Of a DNA stretch of 64,000 bases, positions 40,367 through 50,475 are shown piece by piece. The position numbers and the translations under genes were made by a program. How positions within the stretch are numbered: the stretch's first letter is position 1; each line of letters starts with the position of its first letter. The notes below the pieces were generated by a model. The model had not been told where the DNA came from and made no database searches. It was given only the letters and a program-made list of their open reading frames with translations. Source of the stretch: Alternaria dauci (Eukaryota; Ascomycota; Dothideomycetes; Pleosporales; Pleosporaceae); assembly GCF_042100115.1 (NCBI RefSeq), contig NC_091274.1, positions 3,286,001-3,350,000 on the forward strand, given 5' to 3'.

Positions 40367-43300
40367 CTATTTTTTGTGTCTTAAATCCACAAAAGTATTT
40401 TCAACAACAGTAACACCATACATTACAAAAGTAAAGTAGAAGAAGTATAAAACGGTACTTATTTGACCAAATTCAATAAATGGAGACTCAACGTGTTTAG
40501 CCCCTAATTGCATTAAGATTAAGAAATTAGCAACAAATACAAAGAAAGCTGCTTTACTTAAAGGTCTAAATTGCATACCTCTTGATCTACTTACATCTGT
40601 AATAGGTAATAGTAATAATATAAGAATAGCTGCGAACATTGCTATAACTCCTAATAATTTGTTAGGTATAGATCTTAATATAGCATAGAAAGGCAGAAGG
40701 TATCATTCTGGCACGATAGCTGCAGGAGTTTGCATAGGGTTTGCCACAACATAGTTTTCACTATCTCCTAATACATTAGGCATAAAGAACACAAATAAAG
40801 ATAATACAAATATAAATGCAAATATTGTAATAAGATCTTTAAATATGAAATAAGGAGCAAAAGATATTCTTTCGTAGTTTCCTGATACACCTAAAGGATT
40901 TCCTGATCCAGCTGTATCGTGTAAAACGATTAAGTGCATTAGTGCTAAAGCAGCTAATACGAAAGGTAAAACGAAATGTAATGAGAAGAATCTATTTAAT
41001 GTTGCATTGTTAACACTGAAACCTCCTCAAATGACGATGAATTTATAATGGATTTTTAATCTCCATTCTCATAAGCTTTAACTTATGTTTAGACTATATC
41101 TTAGACCAAACATTTTATTTGGTCCTGGGGTTCTCGTGTCGAGCTTATTGTTGGTATAACTCACTCATTAGTCGTTGAACGTTCTTGATTCATTCAATAT
41201 GAAATACCGAATCAAGCTCCGCTGCAGATTGTATAATAAATAGGAGGATGTTTATTATATGTCTTTGCATTTCTCCCCATTTGCCTCTGAAACATTACTG
41301 CTTCAAGGAGCCCATTTATCACAAAATTTATGGCCGTCTCTTTTTATTCTTTTTTTTGCGTCAAAAAAATGTTTTTTTTTAGCAAAAAAAAGACGAAAAG
41401 AGACAATAAACCGTATAAATCAGAAGATTATAAAACTGCCTCAGGAAAATTAAGACTATTATAACGTGTACTTGCACGTAAAGAATTTAACCATTTGATA
41501 TATTGAATTCCTTTCAATCCAACTAAAGGATGTAGACCAGAAAATGAAAAGAAATTGATAACTTTTTGTATATCAGACTTAGAACTAACACCAAATTGGT
41601 TATAAAGTCCTTTTTCTGTTTCTACTTTTCTATTTGTATCAAACACTAATTTAAAAGCTTCAAATAAATTAATATGTATTCTTTGTTTCAACTGAAAACA
41701 ACCGTCATTATTTGCTTTCACAAAAAATGAACCTTCGGACATTGCAAATCCCACGATTCAATTTCTAAAGAAAAGTAGTTTTGTATAATCCAGGGGTGTT
41801 TTTGGTAATTCAAAAGAAGCAGGAATATCTTTAGGAATTTTGTCAAAAGTTCTTATATCATTCTTTAAAATATACATAGCTAAATTAAACTGATCTGATC
41901 TAGTTTCAGTTAAAAAGAATATATTGTTATATAAAAACAATGGAAACACAATCTCTTGTAAATCTGTTCTATTAATAACTAACTTACAAGTAGGACTTCT
42001 ATTATCACGATAAATATTTAATTTTCCTACTTTTAGTACTGAATTTATGTATTGCAGAGTAGAAAGATCTTCTAAGTGTAATGATATAACAAGTTTCATA
42101 GTTATAAATCCTTTAGTTGTTTTGGTTATTTGTATATACCCATCTCCATCAACTAGTCCGGCAAAAAAAGCCAATAATGATGAAGGAATATTAAGGTATT
42201 CTTGGTTTTTTAGTCTAGAATTGTTTTTTCCCTTCTTTAAAGCATTTTTGTGTACAGTACCTATAACAGGTAAAGTACTTAAAATAATTGCTTCTGAATA
42301 AATTTTTGTGATTTCTTTTGACTCAACAATATCTTGTCCTACTCAAGGGATAGCACTCATAAGGTTAGTAATACAAAATTCACAATAAGATGGTTGCTTT
42401 TACTAATTTTTAATAGGAGAAAAATTTGATTTAGAGTAAGCTTTTATTCTTTTTATGCGTTTAGCGACTACTAAACCTTCTTTATTTTTTACAGGTTTAC
42501 CATCATTTAAACGAGCAGTTATAGTATTATTACTTACATGGAGAAATTTAGCACATGAAATTCCATTAGTAAAATAATTAAAAGAATTATTTAAGAAATA
42601 AGCTTTTATAATGTAAGTAGATCGAATGTATTTTTTTTCCGAAATTATCATTGCTCTACCCTCAGAATCAATATGTATTAAAGGTTCTGCTTTAATTAAA
42701 AGATCTAATTCTGATTTAACGATTTCATCCAATATGAGAGGGTTTAAGTTTGTAGATAATCTATTATTATTCATACAATCTCCCAGTTTTATTATTAACT
42801 CTTTACCTTTTTCAGTTAAATGTTTACCCTCTAATAGTAAAAAAGCTATTGTTTTAAAATCTGAATAATCTTTAAATTTTTTAGTTCTAAATTCAAAACT
42901 GTCTAAGTAAGGAATTAATACATTATGAATAAAATCAATTTGGTAGATTTCTAATATAGAAATAGGCCTAAAATCACTATTTACTTTTTTATCGGAAATA
43001 TTAATTAGTTTAGTAGTACTACCTAACATATAAGAGTGTTCGTCTAATAAACTTAAAATAAATTCACGTATTTTTTCTAAAACTTGTCTATTTACCGAAG
43101 TAGTGACAAGTGAAACACGAACAGTCATATCTTGTTTATTTAAGTAAAATGACCCATCTCCTTCTAAAAAACCTACCAAATAATTACCTGTAATTCTTAT
43201 ATTATGATTTGCAGGTAAAACAAAATTAACTCTATTAGAATTCATATTTTGTTTCAATTCAAGAATATTTGAGTATATTTGTAGTATACTTAATTCATTA

Positions 43301-46300
43301 GATTTACGATTTTTAAATAAGAAAAATGCTTCTTTAAAGTCTAAATAATCCAAGTATTTAGTAGTATTTAATGGAAATTTTTCAAACAAAGGTATTAATA
43401 TTGTTTCAATATCACTTAATTGAGATATTGAAAATACTAAAGTGTTTCTCTCAGTATTTAACCTACCGCAAGCTAAAACATCTTTTATACGTTCTAAAAT
43501 TTTTCTATCGTCTATGTGTAAAGCAATTCTAAATACAAATTCAAAACCTCCTACTTCTCCTTTTTCATTTTTTCTTGTCCTTATTAAAAAATTAGATTCT
43601 GCTTCACAAAGACCTATAAATCATTCTATAAAATTACTATCTATAGGTGATTTAGGTAATACTTTATGGACACCTTTTAATAAATCATCCATCTTATCGT
43701 TTTTATTCTCATTCTGTTTCCCTTCATAGGGAAAATGAGTTGAAAAATAGATTTGATAACACTCTGATAAAAAAGGTGCGATTAAAAAAGTAATACTTTA
43801 AACCTTTGATTTGCAACCCAGCATCTATTAAAAAATGGGAAGATACTGATAAATTTATCTAAAGGTGGAGGCGCGACTCTCCTATCGCTAACTTTCGTTA
43901 ACGGATCGGACTATATCTTCATCTTTTTAACAATATAATTACTTTTATAAAACTTATTTAAATGCTTTTACTTTTATTAAAAAAATGTACCACGTATAGT
44001 CTCTGAAGAACCAAAAGTTGAATTCGTTATATACAGCTGCGCTATATTTAATATAGGTTCCTGCTGATTGTCTTTTAAGAGTTTCCAGCAATTAGTGGTA
44101 TTTTATTACAGCTATTACTTCGCCTATTTAACTGTAGCCAAATCTTCAATTTACTTATTCTAGTTTATTTAAACTCTTAGTGTTTAAATAAGTAAATCAT
44201 GTACACCATACTTATCTTTATAAAGATAATTGTAATAAAATACAGTATAATGCCTTGTGTTTCAATATAAAACCTATATATACTGAAAAAAGATTCCGAC
44301 TGTACATTAAGCAGCATTTCAGCTACCCACCTGTGAACCAGTCTGTAGCGATATTTTATTCTACCGACGGTCTTTATACTAAACAAATATATTTGACCGT
44401 TTTCACAAGCATTGCTGCAAAATCATATTGGGTCCTTTTATATTAAAAGGGGGACCTAATAAGTTTTAAATAAATATTGCCTTAAAAGATTCTGCAACTA
44501 TATATAACTAATAAAAATATAACTAATAAAAATATAAACAAATAGGCTTTGCTTCTGTTTGTTTATAATTAAAAAAAAAAACTAATACAAACTTAAACAC
44601 CTTCAAATACAACATGGTCCCTTATTTTACCAATCATCCTATCCACTATCTCCAAAAACATGCATTATATCTAAGTCCGTCTTCAAAAGCTATATTTTCT
44701 ATTTTTCCCTTACAAAGAAGATGAAACGTATCATAGAAAGGACAAATCGTAAGAAGGGTACTTATCTGGTTACGGTACAAAGTCCGGATATCTCCGATCT
44801 AATGAGTCAGATATAACACTCCACCTAATGAGTCAGATAAAACACTGCCCCTAATGAGTCAGATATAACACTCCACCTATCGAATCATTCAAGCTTATCT
44901 GGTGATATGTCCACCTTCCGTATTAGCCGGCCACCAAGAAGGTGTGTGGTGGTGGGAGGGGTCACATAACTTTCCACCATTTGGAGGTTGCGACATTATC
45001 TTTAGCCAAGACGTTAAAACGTCCGTTCTCCTAGATCGCCGATTGCTGTGCGTGATAGATAAAGTCTCACCAATCAAAACATACAAGCTTATCTTTTTTC
45101 CGAATGGATGACGTGTCTGTATTCCCGGATCACTGGTGGATGTGAGTCACATAATAATGCACCAATAGGAGGTTTCAGTTTTATCTTATATTGTTCAGAT
45201 GACTTCTACTCATTTCAATGATTGGAAGATTCGTCTACTTGGCTGCATAGTTGCCTGCTTGGTACAACGGTTGCCTTCTTGGCACAGTGGCTATGTGCTT
45301 GGCACAGTGGCTATGTGCTTGGCACAGTGGCTATGTGCTTGGCCTTTTACAGTATAACTACCACCCTTTTCACTCAACTAATTCGTGTTCACCTCACATA
45401 CTTACACTTCAAAAAAAAAATTCGTGTAAAATCAACCAAATTCACCTCAATGTCTTCTACTCTTTCCTCAACCCCTTCTTCTGTCGAAGTTTCAACAACT
45501 CAACCTATTCACCAAAACCTCCCCAGGTTTTCTTCTGAACGTCTTATTTTTCGACCACTCTTTGAGTCGGATTTTGAAGCCTATCACCTCCTCCTGAAGC
45601 AACCTGAACCTATGCGTGGTTACGGCCTTGACGCAATGCCCGAAACGAACACAGCTCGACATTGGTTCAATCAATTACAAGACCAAAAAAGAGTCGGAAT
45701 CTTTCTCAAAAACTCAGATGAAAGGGAGGGAGAACTTATCGGTGAGGGATTGGTCCTTAAAATGGACAAGCAATGGCCTAGAGTCCATTATGTGTTCAAA
45801 AAGGAGTACTGGGGTCATGGATACGCCACAGAGTTCCTGAAGGCATTTTTGTCCGTTTGGTGGGATCTGCCCCGTGAAAATACAAGCATCCTTGTTGAGG
45901 AAATCTCCCTCGATAGCCAGGAGAAACATAAGGCAACTGAGCGATTGTGTGCTGAAGTTAAGATGGATAATAAAGCAAATCAAAAGGTGGTGGAAAAGGC
46001 AGGGTATGAGTTTTGTGGAGAAGTAAAAAACCAGGTTAAGGAGATCTGTGCCTTTTGGCGTATCATCTGTCCGAAAAAGGAAGAAACGGTTTCTTGATGT
46101 TAAGAATTTGTCCTGAACAGTTTTTTTTTAGGAGTAATGGTTGTTTTAATGGAAGTTTACATATTGATTGTCTGGTTAGAGTATTCAACATACTCTACTT
46201 TGTTTATGTTATTTAACCAAGAATGAAATTTAAATTTACCATTTTTTATTTTTATTTTTTTTTATTTTTTTAGTTATACATTTCAGGCAAAAATTTACCT

Positions 46301-48268
46301 CATAAAGACATTTGCCCATAAGGAAGAACATACAAACTTACTTATTATTAATATATTAACAATAAGCTAAAATAACTTTGAATTCGTATATTTTATTAGT
46401 TAAACACATCTAACTAAAAGTTTCGACTGTACATTAAGCAGCATTTCAGCCACCCATTAGTGACCCAGTCTGTAGCGACCCTTTATATGGCCGACGGTCT
46501 TAAAGTTTATTAAGCTTCTTTAACCGTATTCACTAATATCGCCAAATAATATAAAATATTATTCTATAACCCCGTCGGGCTATACCACTTTAATCTTTTT
46601 TTTTTTATAAAAATTGCAAAAAGATTTTTACTCATGGGACTATGATTTATATAAGAATATAAATATAAATTTTAAAATGTAATTTTTAAAGTATAGAAAC
46701 AATTTTTGTTACTTTTTTTTTAACATATATGAAATATATGTAAAAAAAAAGTTAGAAAAAGACCTATTTATTACGAGACATATCTTCTACTATTCATTGT
46801 CTTTTTACCAATTTCTTTTCTGTCTGTAATGCTCTCCTAATGGTTTTTTCATTACAGTTAATAGCTTTAGCTGCTTCTAAAATAGTAGGATATTGACCGT
46901 AAATAGTTCTATCTAAGTTGTACAACACAACAGGTCTTGTGTTAACTATACACTTTTTCTTAGTTTCATCTGACATAGGAGGTTTAAGTAAAGCTTTTTC
47001 TCTAATTCTTTCTATTGTTTCATGAGATAAATTTTTACCTTTATTTAATTTACCTATTTGTTCCCTAAATTTTTCTTTGAATAATTCATTATTCAAAGAA
47101 AAATTAATCGCATCACTATAAATATCTTTCATCTTTTGACGATCAATTTCAGTGTGTTTATATCCGAAACTAGTTAGAAAAAAAGTAAAAAAATTATATT
47201 TTTTTATTTTTTTTCTTACTGCTTCTGTTAAAATATTGTAATTAGGTACTAATAATTTTAAGTATTTATCTTCTAAACGCAACAATTCATGGTTATTTTC
47301 TTTGATAACAATATTAGGATATAAATCTAATACAACAAAAGCAAAATTTTTCAAATCATACTTTTTAATGGCTAATTTAACTATTTTGCTACCCCTAAAA
47401 TAAATAACATGGTTGCAGAATCTAGCATAAAATCTACCAGTTGAGGCAGAACCTATATAATAATCTTTAGTTGTTTTATTAATTATCATATATATACCAC
47501 TTAAACCTCTTGTATCATTTAATATTTGTTTTCTAGCCCTTGTTTTTTTTCCTACGTTATGAAATAACGTCGAAAAAAAACTAGGGGCTGACCCTTAGGG
47601 AAGACCCCCGATGGGGCTCATCCCAAAGGGATAGTTTCTTCTAAATTTAAATTTTCATAGCAATACACAAGGTTTAAACCTAACTCATTAATAATTGTTT
47701 CTAGTCTTTCAGACATTATAGTACTATTTGAAGAACTACTTGTAGAATATCCTCTTTTTACTATACTTTTGTTAAATAGTCTTTTACTATTTACTTTAAA
47801 ATTCATTACATTCTTTTTATTAAAATTTACACTTTCTTTATTACTTATATCAAACCATTTTGGGCTATGTTGGTAACCCAGGAAAGCTGTAGCCATCATT
47901 AAGATAAAGATAACAGTACCAATAGTTCATACTAGAGTTCTAGGTGCTCTGTAAGATCCATAGTACATACCTCTACCTATGTGTAAGTAAACTATGAAGA
48001 AAAATGCTGAAGCAGTGTTACTATGTAAATAACGTATTAATCACCCATTATTTACATCCCTCATAATATGCTCTACACTATTAAATGCTTCTGCTACACT
48101 AGGGTTGTAATGCATTGCTAAAGTTACACCTGTAACAATTTGTATAATTAAACAAAATGCTAATAAAGAACCAAAATTTCACATGTAACTTAAATTTAAA
48201 GGTTGTGGTGAATCAACTAAGTAAGAATTCGCTAATCTTAAAATTGGATGACTTTTTAATAATCTCAT
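40367..48268 (-). CDS. cob: Cytochrome b, five exons with two micro-exons
   Basis: Apocytochrome b of respiratory complex III, a mitochondrial inner membrane protein, read with UGA as Trp. Predicted exons: 48,268-47,873 ([19 protein letters not shown] to FLGY); 46,329-46,298 (32 nt, [11 protein letters not shown]); 44,139-44,130 (10 nt, GCTACAGTT for Ala-Thr-Val); 42,372-42,321 ([17 protein letters not shown]); and 41,043-40,367 ([17 protein letters not shown] to VDLRHKK). The phases fit and the sum is 1167 nt (388 aa), the normal length for the family. The four introns are group I with endonuclease ORFs. Micro-exon borders rest on the conserved protein sequence and could be off by a base or two. 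Confidence 0.88.
41335..41404. repeat. Nested hairpin in cob intron 4
   Basis: GTCTCTTTTT...TTTTTTTTGC pairs with GCAAAAAAAAGACGAAAAGAGAC across about 70 bp, with a T/A-rich loop. It lies just past the endonuclease ORF stop and resembles the other hairpin elements of this mtDNA. Confidence 0.6.
41428..42320 (-). CDS. LAGLIDADG homing endonuclease in cob intron 4
   Basis: Reads on from cob exon 4 ([11 protein letters not shown]...). The first LAGLIDADG motif is [14 protein letters not shown]; the second half begins [13 protein letters not shown] after a UGA Trp codon at 41,757. Two-domain intron endonucleases of this type cut the intronless allele and may help splicing. The second motif is diverged (MSEG), so cleavage may be weak and a maturase role is possible. 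Confidence 0.8.
42373..44129 (-). other. cob intron 3 (group I)
   Basis: Lies between the 10-nt micro-exon and the ITNLM exon. Core-like segments are seen on the minus strand (AATCAGCAGGAA and CAGAGACTATA near 43,990-44,080; GATATAGTCCGATCC near 43,905-43,925), upstream of the LAGLIDADG ORF. Confidence 0.7.
42403..43692 (-). CDS. LAGLIDADG homing endonuclease in cob intron 3
   Basis: About 429 aa from the ATG at 43,692 ([10 protein letters not shown]). The first motif is diverged ([12 protein letters not shown], with a UGA Trp); the second is strong ([13 protein letters not shown]). The C-terminal 90 residues look like a NUMOD-type DNA-binding extension ([20 protein letters not shown]). The frame is intact under code 4. 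Confidence 0.82.
44803..45449 (+). promoter_or_regulatory. Nuclear-style upstream region of the GNAT gene
   Basis: Three AATGAGTCAGAT repeats carry TGAGTCA (the Gcn4/AP-1 consensus) at 44,803-44,809, 44,829-44,835 and 44,855-44,861. A GC-balanced stretch follows, then a tandem repeat GGCACAGTGGCTATGTGCTT (about three copies, 45,278-45,342). This differs from the AT-rich mitochondrial spacer around it. Confidence 0.5.
45450..46097 (+). CDS. GNAT-family N-acetyltransferase, nuclear-like gene inside mtDNA
   Basis: A 215-aa protein from the ATG at 45,450. RimJ/RimL-type GNAT layout: [19 protein letters not shown] (strand 1 and helix 1), [20 protein letters not shown], the acetyl-CoA loop region [18 protein letters not shown] (Q/RxxGxG/A-like), and the late motif [19 protein letters not shown]. 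Every Trp is TGG and no UGA occurs, unlike the flanking mitochondrial genes, so it reads the same in nuclear code. It lies antisense to cob in intron 2. I recall acetyltransferase ORFs being reported in some Dothideomycete mtDNAs, which I have not checked. The substrate is unknown. Confidence 0.8.
   Translation: MSSTLSSTPSSVEVSTTQPIHQNLPRFSSERLIFRPLFESDFEAYHLLLKQPEPMRGYGLDAMPETNTARHWFNQLQDQKRVGIFLKNSDEREGELIGEGLVLKMDKQWPRVHYVFKKEYWGHGYATEFLKAFLSVWWDLPRENTSILVEEISLDSQEKHKATERLCAEVKMDNKANQKVVEKAGYEFCGEVKNQVKEICAFWRIICPKKEETVS
46711..46752. repeat. Palindromic hairpin element H2
   Basis: A GTTACTTTTTTTTT arm, core ACATATAT-GAA-ATATATGT, then AAAAAAAAAGTTAG. It is inserted downstream of the GIY-YIG ORF in cob intron 1. 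Confidence 0.8.
46764..47872 (-). pseudogene. GIY-YIG homing endonuclease in cob intron 1, interrupted by a hairpin cluster
   Basis: Continues from cob exon 1. The N-terminal part ends ENLNLEET; the catalytic part resumes with [19 protein letters not shown] and DYYIGSAS (the GIY and YIG motifs), then NUMOD-like repeats ([20 protein letters not shown]) and ends VEDMSRNK. Between Thr and Arg lie 98 extra bases (47,535-47,632) that bring stops and a frame change. Without them the frame would match the family. It could be dead, or the insert could be bypassed or the catalytic part started internally. Confidence 0.75.
47535..47632. repeat. GC cluster plus hairpin inserted in the GIY-YIG ORF (H3)
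   Basis: Contains ATCCCTTTGGGAT, AGCCCCATCGGGGG and CCCTAAGGG hairpins, then T8-CCT-ACGTTAT-GAA-ATAACGT-CG-A8. Outer arms AGCCCT and AGGGGCT enclose the last hairpin. The insert is exactly bounded by otherwise contiguous coding sequence. Confidence 0.75.
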
Positions 48269-48523
48269 TTATTTTTTTTAATATTTTAAGCTTATTTCTC
48301 TTCAATAAATTATGTTAACAGTTATACTGCTTTTATGACTATTTTACGGATCTATTATAAACCGTAAAATCTTTTATAAATTTCCTCTTATTGTTTATAT
48401 GTATTAGTATATAGACATTTATACTAATACATTACTATAAAATTCTATGTTTGTTGACCGCTTTTAATGCACATTACTATGAAACTTCCCCAACTAGAAC
48501 AAAGGATTCCAACAATAACTAAT

Positions 48524-48573
48524 TGTTTTTTTTTGACGTTATTTCGCTAGCGAAATAACTAAAAAAAAAATAA
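48524..48573. repeat. Palindromic hairpin element H4
   Basis: The perfect 22-bp palindrome GTTATTTCGCTAGCGAAATAAC between T-rich and A-rich arms, upstream of cob. Confidence 0.8.
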
Positions 48574-48604
48574 GAGGGCTAGTTGGATAAAATTGAATTT
48601 TTTT

Positions 48605-48658
48605 AACTAAGTAAGAATTCGCTAATCTTAAAATTGGATGACTTTTTAATAATCTCAT
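48605..48658 (-). pseudogene. Partial copy 1 of the cob 5' end
   Basis: Repeats the first 18 or so cob codons exactly ([18 protein letters not shown]) upstream of the real start, then breaks off into AT-rich sequence and H4. Confidence 0.85.
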
Positions 48659-48665
48659 TATTTTT

Positions 48666-48889
48666 TTTTTTGTGGGGGCTTTAATAATAATAGGTAAATC
48701 CTAAATGAATCTTCTCCCCCGATTCCTGTAGAAATATAAGTCTATCTTGGAATCTTCTCCCCCGATTCCTGTAGAAATATAAGTCTATCTTGGAATCTTC
48801 CAGCAATAATAAACATTTATCTACTGGGATATGTAATACTGTTTTGCCGCATGTAATTTAAACACAAGGGAACTGTTTTCATAACATGT
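48666..48889. repeat. Structured repeat E, copy 2
   Basis: GTGGGGGCTTTAA start, a CTTCTCCCCCGATTCC block duplicated in tandem (about 45 bp twice), stem GATTCC...GGAATC, CCAG...CTGGG stem and a GCCGCATGTAATTTAAAC box. It lies between two partial cob copies. Confidence 0.75.
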
Positions 48890-49051
48890 TTATTGCATGG
48901 CTAAAGTAACCCCCGTTACAATTTGTATAATTAAACAAAGGGCTAATAAAGAACCAAAATTTCACATGCAACTTAGGTTTAATGGTTGTGGTGAATCTAC
49001 TAAGTAATAATTCGCTAATCTTAAAATTGGATGACATTTTAATAATCTCAT
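48890..49051 (-). pseudogene. Partial copy 2 of the cob 5' end (diverged)
   Basis: Reads [20 protein letters not shown] and on to VTGVTLAMQ, about 53 codons, then a stop at the E2 border. It differs from the real exon at several silent and replacement sites, unlike the near-exact copy 1. It may be the older resident 5' end displaced by an insertion. Confidence 0.8.
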
Positions 49052-49291
49052 TTATTTTTAGCCAAATTTATCATAATGGAGAGTTCTTAGATAGCTTCTA
49101 TCCAACCACTGTTCTTGTAATAAAAATGAGAAGTTCTAGAAGGATATTGACTCTACAACAATAGTCATAAGAACAAAAAATTGGTTTAATTTCTTGAACC
49201 ATGATTAGAATAACACTCCGGCATCGATAAGTGCTGTAAAAGTATCATTAAGATAATTTATACCTACAGCCACGTCTTCGTCAGCCCTTCT

Positions 49292-49510
49292 TCACATGAT
49301 TTCAGCAAGAGTATGACTCATCCTGCCTTGACTCACGTTTTTATGGAGCTCATCTTGAATCACTTGACGACTGAATCTCATCATAGAGTGTCTTAATCCT
49401 ATAACATCACTGACCCCATCTTCACTGAAGCCACCTTTCTGTGCTAGCCAGTGAGCGGGTGGTCTGGTGTGGCAAAAACGATAATGTGCATTACATAATG
49501 AAGCTAACAC
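49292..49510 (-). other. Short unknown ORF in a GC-richer island
   Basis: About 72 codons (LAQKGGFSEDGVSDVIGL...VSQGRMSHTLAEIM), extendable through a UGA to about 49,196. It likely starts at a non-ATG codon. The base composition is higher in GC than the surrounding mtDNA, which suggests foreign or nuclear origin. No domain is recognised; it may be a fragment. Confidence 0.3.
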
Positions 49511-49909
49511 ATTAAATTTTTAATTTACCCATTTCATAACTATTATATAGCTATTATATAAGTAAAAATAGAGCTAGTCTATAGTACGATTAAGTAAAAA
49601 TATACCTACTCTATATTACTATTATTATAGCCTTTAACAAACAACTATATATAGGAATATGAGGTATAATCTGCCCTCTATAATTGTTTGCTATATTGTT
49701 TGAAATAAATTTACCCCCCCCCCGGAGTAAAAAAAAAGAAAAAAAGAAAAAAAATACCGTTAAAAACTTTTTTGAAAATCACCACAAAACATTCCGCATA
49801 CACTGTAAGGGTATACAAGTAAGATCTCTAGATCAAATAGAAGAAAAAGAAGTCCAAAGATAAAAAAAGAAATTACGTCCAAAAACACGAGAATCTCTTT
49901 TATAATATT

Positions 49910-50103
49910 TTGTGGGGCTTTAATCATAGGTAAATCATAGATAAATTTTCTCCCCCGATGAATCTTCTCCCCTTATTGCAGTAGAAATATAAATCTAACT
50001 TGCAATTTTCCAGTAAATATAAACTTATCTACTGGGATATTTAGTACTGGTTTGCCGCATGTAATTTAAACAAAAGGGAACTGTTTTCATAACATGTTTA
50101 TAG
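49910..50103. repeat. Structured repeat E, copy 3
   Basis: GTGGGGCTTTAATCATAG start, stem ATTGCA...TGCAAT, stem CCAGTA...TACTGG, and a GCCGCATGTAATTTAAAC box shared with copy 2. It abuts a diverged copy of the cox3 3' end. Confidence 0.75.
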
Positions 50104-50106
50104 TAA

Positions 50107-50282
50107 ACAACTACTAAACGTTAAGATTCTCAATGATATATCGACACAAATAAGAATAATCATACAACATCCACAAAATGTCCGTAAAGTATTCCGGCTT
50201 CTAAGCCTAAGTGATAATTATTTGTTAAATGATATGGTAGTACACGTCATAGACCAACAGCTAAAAATGCTGTACCTATCCC
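50107..50282 (-). pseudogene. Diverged second copy of the cox3 3' end
   Basis: Reads [20 protein letters not shown], then [17 protein letters not shown] and IYHWES. It parallels the true last exon at 50,968-51,132 with many silent changes, a Trp-to-Gly change at the conserved YWHF site and an altered end (HWES for YWGS). It is bounded by repeat E3 and hairpin H5. Confidence 0.85.
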
Positions 50283-50287
50283 TTCTA

Positions 50288-50327
50288 ACTTTTTCTTTCA
50301 TATATTATAATATATGAAAGAAAAAGT
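50288..50327. repeat. Palindromic hairpin element H5
   Basis: A perfect 40-bp palindrome with half-site ACTTTTTCTTTCATATATTA. It follows the CTA|ACTTT...AAAGT|AAG border pattern. Confidence 0.9.
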
Positions 50328-50343
50328 AAGAGAAAAAAGTTCT

Positions 50344-50475
50344 AACCAAAAATATTCTTTAAAATTTATATTATAGTTTCTAATAAACTAGGTAATACTT
50401 TATAACCCGAATAGTTTATTTAAAATTTCTATTATAGTTTCTAATAAACTAGGTAATACTTTATAACCCGAATAG
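50344..50475. repeat. Tandem duplication of about 66 bp
   Basis: Two copies of a segment containing TTTCTAATAAACTAGGTAAT and TTTATAACCCGAATAG. The right copy is the 3' end of the unknown ORF. Confidence 0.85.

Larger units (their letters stand above)
41044..42320 (-). other. cob intron 4 (group I)
   Basis: Lies after QDIVE-F, a common intron site in fungal cob. It holds a LAGLIDADG ORF in frame with the upstream exon. The conserved core with ACTAGTCGTTGAACG-type sequence (plus strand, 41,165-41,185) is near its 3' end. Confidence 0.75.
44140..46297 (-). other. cob intron 2 (group I) holding an antisense nuclear-type gene
   Basis: Lies between the 32-nt and 10-nt exons. A group I core at 44,290-44,400 is closely related to the core of intron 1 (46,400-46,510): both have GCTGAAATGCTGCTTAATG and a GACTGG...CAC box on the minus strand. 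The remaining 1.7 kb is not intron-like and carries the GNAT gene on the plus strand. Confidence 0.7.
46330..47872 (-). other. cob intron 1 (group I)
   Basis: Lies after FLGY of exon 1 (a common fungal cob site). The ORF reads in frame from exon 1. The core is at 46,400-46,510, and a hairpin H2 (46,711-46,752: ACTTTTTTTTTAACATATAT, loop, reverse complement) sits just past the ORF stop. Confidence 0.75.

Noticed and set aside
45222..45449. 76-codon upstream extension of the GNAT ORF
   Set aside because: It translates a tandem repeat (three 21-bp units) and an A-run; GNAT homology starts after the ATG at 45,450.
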